Below are positions 4,788 through 7,738 of a stretch of 7,738 bases of DNA, one piece after another. Under the pieces are notes generated by a model. The model saw only the letters and a list, made by a program, of their open reading frames with translations, made no database searches and was not told the DNA's origin. The translations under genes were made by a program, and so were the position numbers. Each line of letters opens with the position of its first letter. The first letter of the stretch is position 1. Source of the stretch: Geodermatophilaceae bacterium (GTDB lineage: Bacteria > Actinomycetota > Actinomycetes > Mycobacteriales > Geodermatophilaceae); contig JACCTM010000017.1 in assembly GCA_013812385.1 (NCBI GenBank), forward strand, positions 1 to 7,738, written 5' to 3'.

Positions 4788-7738
4788 TCAGCCGGCCAGC
4801 AAACGGTCGGCGGGCGCGGCCGGGACGTCGGATTGGTCCACGGTCGAGCCGTGCGAGCTGGTGTGGATCTCCAGCTGCATGGGGACCCGGCTGCGCAGTT
4901 CCTCGACGTGGCTGACGATGCCGACGACACGACCACCCTGGCGAAGTTCATCGAGCACGGTCATGACGGCGTCAAGGGACGCCGGGTCCAGGCTGCCGAA
5001 GCCCTCGTCCACGAACAAGGTGTCGAGGGCGATCCCGCCGGACTCAGCGGTGACCACGTCGGCCAGGCCAAGAGCCAGTGCCAGCGAAGCCATGAAACTC
5101 TCGCCACCGGACAGGGTCTTGGTCGGGCGCTGGGTCCCGGTATGGCTGTCGAGAATGTCCACACTCAGCCCACTGCGCCGGTTCCCCCCGCGCAGATCGT
5201 CGGAGTGCACGAACCCGAACCGGCCGCCCGACATCTGACGCAACCGGGCAGTCGCGGCAGCGGCGACCTGCTCCAAGCGCGCCGCCAGGACGTAGGAGCG
5301 CAGCCGCATCTTCCTGACGTTGGCTCCACCGCCGGTTACCAGGGCGGCCAGAGCGGCGGATTCGACGCTGGCTTGGAGCAGTGGGGCGCACTCGGCCAGT
5401 GCCTGATCGAGCAGCACCTGGAGTTCATCCAACTGGCCTCCGATCCCGCGGGCACGGCTGAGTGCGGCCACCGCAGAATCCCGAGCCAGGACGGCTGCCC
5501 CGTGTTCGCGGTCGAGACGGGCTCGTACCTCTGCTACCTGGTCAGCGAGATCACAGACCACTTCAGTGAGCGGTGCCGAGGTCATCGGCCGCTGACCGGA
5601 CACACCGACCGGCGCCGCCGTCAATCGGCCCGGAGGCAGTTCGGTCAGCTCGACACATGCAGCGTCAGCCTCTTCAGCAGCCGAAGTCAGCTCGGCGGAC
5701 ACACCGGTCTGGCTGTCCTCGTGCTCGCGGATCGTCTCGATCAGATCCGCACGCGACCTCTCGTCCAGGAGAGCAGCCACGGCCGCTTCGGAGGAGCGCA
5801 AGCCATGGCGCTGCACCCGGTCCGCGACTTCTCCGCGGCTGTGCAGTGCCACAGCTTCCGCGCCTGCGTGTACCGACGCTGCCTGCTCGACAGCCTCGGC
5901 CGCGTCCGCCAGGGCGCTCAGCCGGACCCGTCGTGCGGTCAGGGAGGCGTCCTCACCCCGAGCCTTGTCCAAGCGCTGGTGACCAGAACCGACCCGGGCT
6001 GTGAGCTCCTTGGCCGTCGTTCGGTCCTCGGCCTGCGCTTCGGTCAGCCGTCCTAGCTGAGCAGTCACGTCCTCTCGTCCAGCGACCAGGTCCACGTACT
6101 CGCGGACCAGTTCAGGTAACAGCTGCGTCGCGGCCTTTGCCGCAGCGTCGGCCGTCACCGCCGCCGAGAGCTCTTTGCGTACGGCAGCCAGCGTGGCTCC
6201 CGAGGTGACTGAGCAGCATGCGTCGTACTCACGGCGCAGTTCGAGAACCCTGGCAGCTACGCGCGCGCTCTCCTGTTCCAGCCTGTCGAGGCGATCGGCT
6301 GCGGCGTGCTCGTCCTGCGCGGTGACTGCGGCGTCGGCCGGCTGCGCGGGCGAGGGGTGCTCGAGTGACCCGCATACCGGACAGTCCCGACCATCGGAGA
6401 GTTGACCGGCCAGTTCGGCGGCGATCCCGGCCAGCCGGTTCTCTCGCAGTGAGAGCCACCGGTCCTTGGCGCCCAGGGCTTCGCGTTGGCCGGCTAGGTG
6501 CTCGGCCTCAGCGGTACCCAGCAGCTCGGCGAGCGCCGCGGCGCGGGCTGCTGCCTCGACCCGTGCCTGTGCGGCGGTCAACGTGGCCGCGGCATGTTCC
6601 ACCCCGGCTGCTGCCAGCCGGGTGGCGTCACGTCGAGCCTCGAGGTCGGCCAAGGCAGTTGGCAACCGGTCGCTGAGCGCACGGAGATCAGCCAACGACG
6701 CCTGTCGGCTGACCTGCCGCTCGCGAACCACCGCCAGCATCGACTCGTCTGCCGTGACGGTGGCCCACTCGGACTCGAGGTGCTCGAGCCGGGCGGCCTC
6801 GTCCCGCAGAACCCTGTTCCAGCGCCGCAGTTCGGATCCGGCTGAGCCGCTCCCCGAGATGGTGCGCAACTCGAGTTGATCAGATCCCCTAGCCGCCGAT
6901 CGCAGCCGGACCGGGCACTGTGCTGCGACATCCAGGCGGATCAGATTCGAATGGACGTTGGTGAGATCCACCGCTGCGTCGTCGGTCCGTTTCCAATTGG
7001 CTGAATCGACGTCCAGGAACGGCCGAAGGGGTTCGGCGGCCAGCGCAGCCGAGAGCTCCGTCCGCTGGTCGGCCACCTGCTCGGAGCGTGCCGCGAGGAA
7101 GTCTCGTTGCCGGCAGAGCGCGAGCAGCCGCTGTATTGCGCGCAGTGCCCGCCGAGCCCGGTCACGTCCGCCTTCAGCAGCGGCGAGCCGCTTCCTGGTC
7201 GTCTCGTCCTCGGCGGCCGCGGCGATCAACTGAGCGATCGCTGCAGCGCGTTGGCCGGACAGGTAAGCCCTGATGTCGTCGGGATCCTCGGACTCCGGTC
7301 TGGGTGGCATCCGGGCACCGCGCCCGGTGGCCGGCAGTCCGCGGGCGACCTGTTCAACCCTATGCAGCAGCCGGTCCACCGTGTCCTGGGCCTGGGTCAG
7401 CGTCGCTCGCGTGGCCCGCGCGTGCTCGGTCAGCCAGTCCTCGACAGCGGTGAAGCGGCGGGCGTCGAACAGCGTTTCCAGAACCTTGGCTCGCTGATCG
7501 GGCTCTGCCCGGAGGAACTCGGCGAACTCGCCCTGGGGAAGCAGGACGACCTGCCAGAACTGCTCCGGGCTGAGCCCGACCTGAGCCTGGAGAAAGTCAC
7601 CGCCCTCGTCCAACCGGGTACTGACCGGCTCCCAGGCTCCGGCCACCGCACGCTGGACGTGCAAGAGCGCTTGATCTCTGGTCGTGCCCCCGCCCCGTGC
7701 CTTCGGCCGAACCTGTTCGGGGCGACGAGTGATCCGTA
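4788..7738 (-). CDS. sbcC: Exonuclease subunit SbcC (N-terminus cut by the window edge)
   Basis: SbcC is the Rad50/SMC-like ATPase that with the SbcD nuclease opens and trims DNA ends and hairpins. 982 codons are visible, in frame from the right edge; roughly the first 90 residues, with Walker A, are outside. The visible part starts RITRRPEQVRPKARGGGTT, typical for the region after Walker A, and has the Q-loop QVVLLPQGEFAEFL (about residue 68). Long charged coiled-coil segments run to a zinc hook CPVCG at 452-456 (bases 6383-6369), and a second coiled coil follows. The C-terminal ATPase half has LSGGES at 875-880, Walker B/D-loop FVDEGFGSLDP (D910-E911) and the switch histidine in GIVSHVEEL (H943). 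The hook is near the middle, as expected, and the frame is intact. sbcD is usually just upstream, so it is expected beyond 7738. The stop is TGA at 4790-4788, 93 bp before the DGPF gene. Confidence 0.95.
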   Translation of the reverse strand, partial: RITRRPEQVRPKARGGGTTRDQALLHVQRAVAGAWEPVSTRLDEGGDFLQAQVGLSPEQFWQVVLLPQGEFAEFLRAEPDQRAKVLETLFDARRFTAVEDWLTEHARATRATLTQAQDTVDRLLHRVEQVARGLPATGRGARMPPRPESEDPDDIRAYLSGQRAAAIAQLIAAAAEDETTRKRLAAAEGGRDRARRALRAIQRLLALCRQRDFLAARSEQVADQRTELSAALAAEPLRPFLDVDSANWKRTDDAAVDLTNVHSNLIRLDVAAQCPVRLRSAARGSDQLELRTISGSGSAGSELRRWNRVLRDEAARLEHLESEWATVTADESMLAVVRERQVSRQASLADLRALSDRLPTALADLEARRDATRLAAAGVEHAAATLTAAQARVEAAARAAALAELLGTAEAEHLAGQREALGAKDRWLSLRENRLAGIAAELAGQLSDGRDCPVCGSLEHPSPAQPADAAVTAQDEHAAADRLDRLEQESARVAARVLELRREYDACCSVTSGATLAAVRKELSAAVTADAAAKAATQLLPELVREYVDLVAGREDVTAQLGRLTEAQAEDRTTAKELTARVGSGHQRLDKARGEDASLTARRVRLSALADAAEAVEQAASVHAGAEAVALHSRGEVADRVQRHGLRSSEAAVAALLDERSRADLIETIREHEDSQTGVSAELTSAAEEADAACVELTELPPGRLTAAPVGVSGQRPMTSAPLTEVVCDLADQVAEVRARLDREHGAAVLARDSAVAALSRARGIGGQLDELQVLLDQALAECAPLLQASVESAALAALVTGGGANVRKMRLRSYVLAARLEQVAAAATARLRQMSGGRFGFVHSDDLRGGNRRSGLSVDILDSHTGTQRPTKTLSGGESFMASLALALGLADVVTAESGGIALDTLFVDEGFGSLDPASLDAVMTVLDELRQGGRVVGIVSHVEELRSRVPMQLEIHTSSHGSTVDQSDVPAAPADRLLAG

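Noticed and set aside
4599..6056. Long plus-strand open frame of 485 codons opposite sbcC
   Set aside because: It is antisense to the ATPase half of sbcC, where all catalytic motifs are on the minus strand; low-complexity translation without domain signals.

Overview
The window is high-GC DNA with dense, mostly co-oriented genes, frequent GTG starts and 4-base GTGA stop/start overlaps. This points to an actinobacterium. The purK-purE-acyl-CoA dehydrogenase order is known from mycobacteria and relatives, and an ECF42-type sigma factor paired with a DGPF/YciI-like gene is typical of Actinobacteria. The genus cannot be fixed from the sequence alone.

Layout, from the right edge leftwards in the main direction of transcription (minus strand). 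(1) 4788-7738: most of sbcC, the ATPase/coiled-coil subunit of the SbcCD nuclease; its first part, with Walker A, lies beyond the window. (2) 4694-3116: a two-gene unit of a DGPF/YciI-like protein followed by an ECF42-type sigma factor with a C-terminal TPR-like domain. The genes overlap by GTGA. A promoter-like pair, TGTCGA-17 nt-CGAC, which matches the motif I recall for ECF42 factors, sits in the 93-bp gap after sbcC, so the unit looks autoregulated. The sigma gene is split by a frameshift in a run of five G at the conserved LFNEGY motif joining the sigma part to the TPR-like part. (3) 2583-3119, plus strand: a MaoC-like (hotdog) dehydratase with a proline-rich tail, convergent with the sigma gene and overlapping it by 4 bp. 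(4) 2542-2129, minus: a small cupin, divergent from the MaoC gene across only about 40 bp. (5) 1962-1, minus: purK, purE and the 5' part of an acyl-CoA dehydrogenase gene, in one probable operon that may begin with a leaderless purK mRNA.

How they fit together: PurK and PurE carry out consecutive steps, AIR to N5-CAIR to CAIR, in de novo purine synthesis and are translationally coupled. The DGPF protein and ECF42 sigma factor form a known regulatory pairing. SbcC, cupin, MaoC and acyl-CoA dehydrogenase show no pathway link to these beyond position. No RNA genes, insertion sequences, CRISPR arrays or phage genes were seen. No gap without a gene exceeds 300 bases; the longest is 1963-2128. I found no convincing wholly new system. 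The most interesting region is the ECF42 locus, with an apparently intact cognate promoter and a frameshift at the domain junction.
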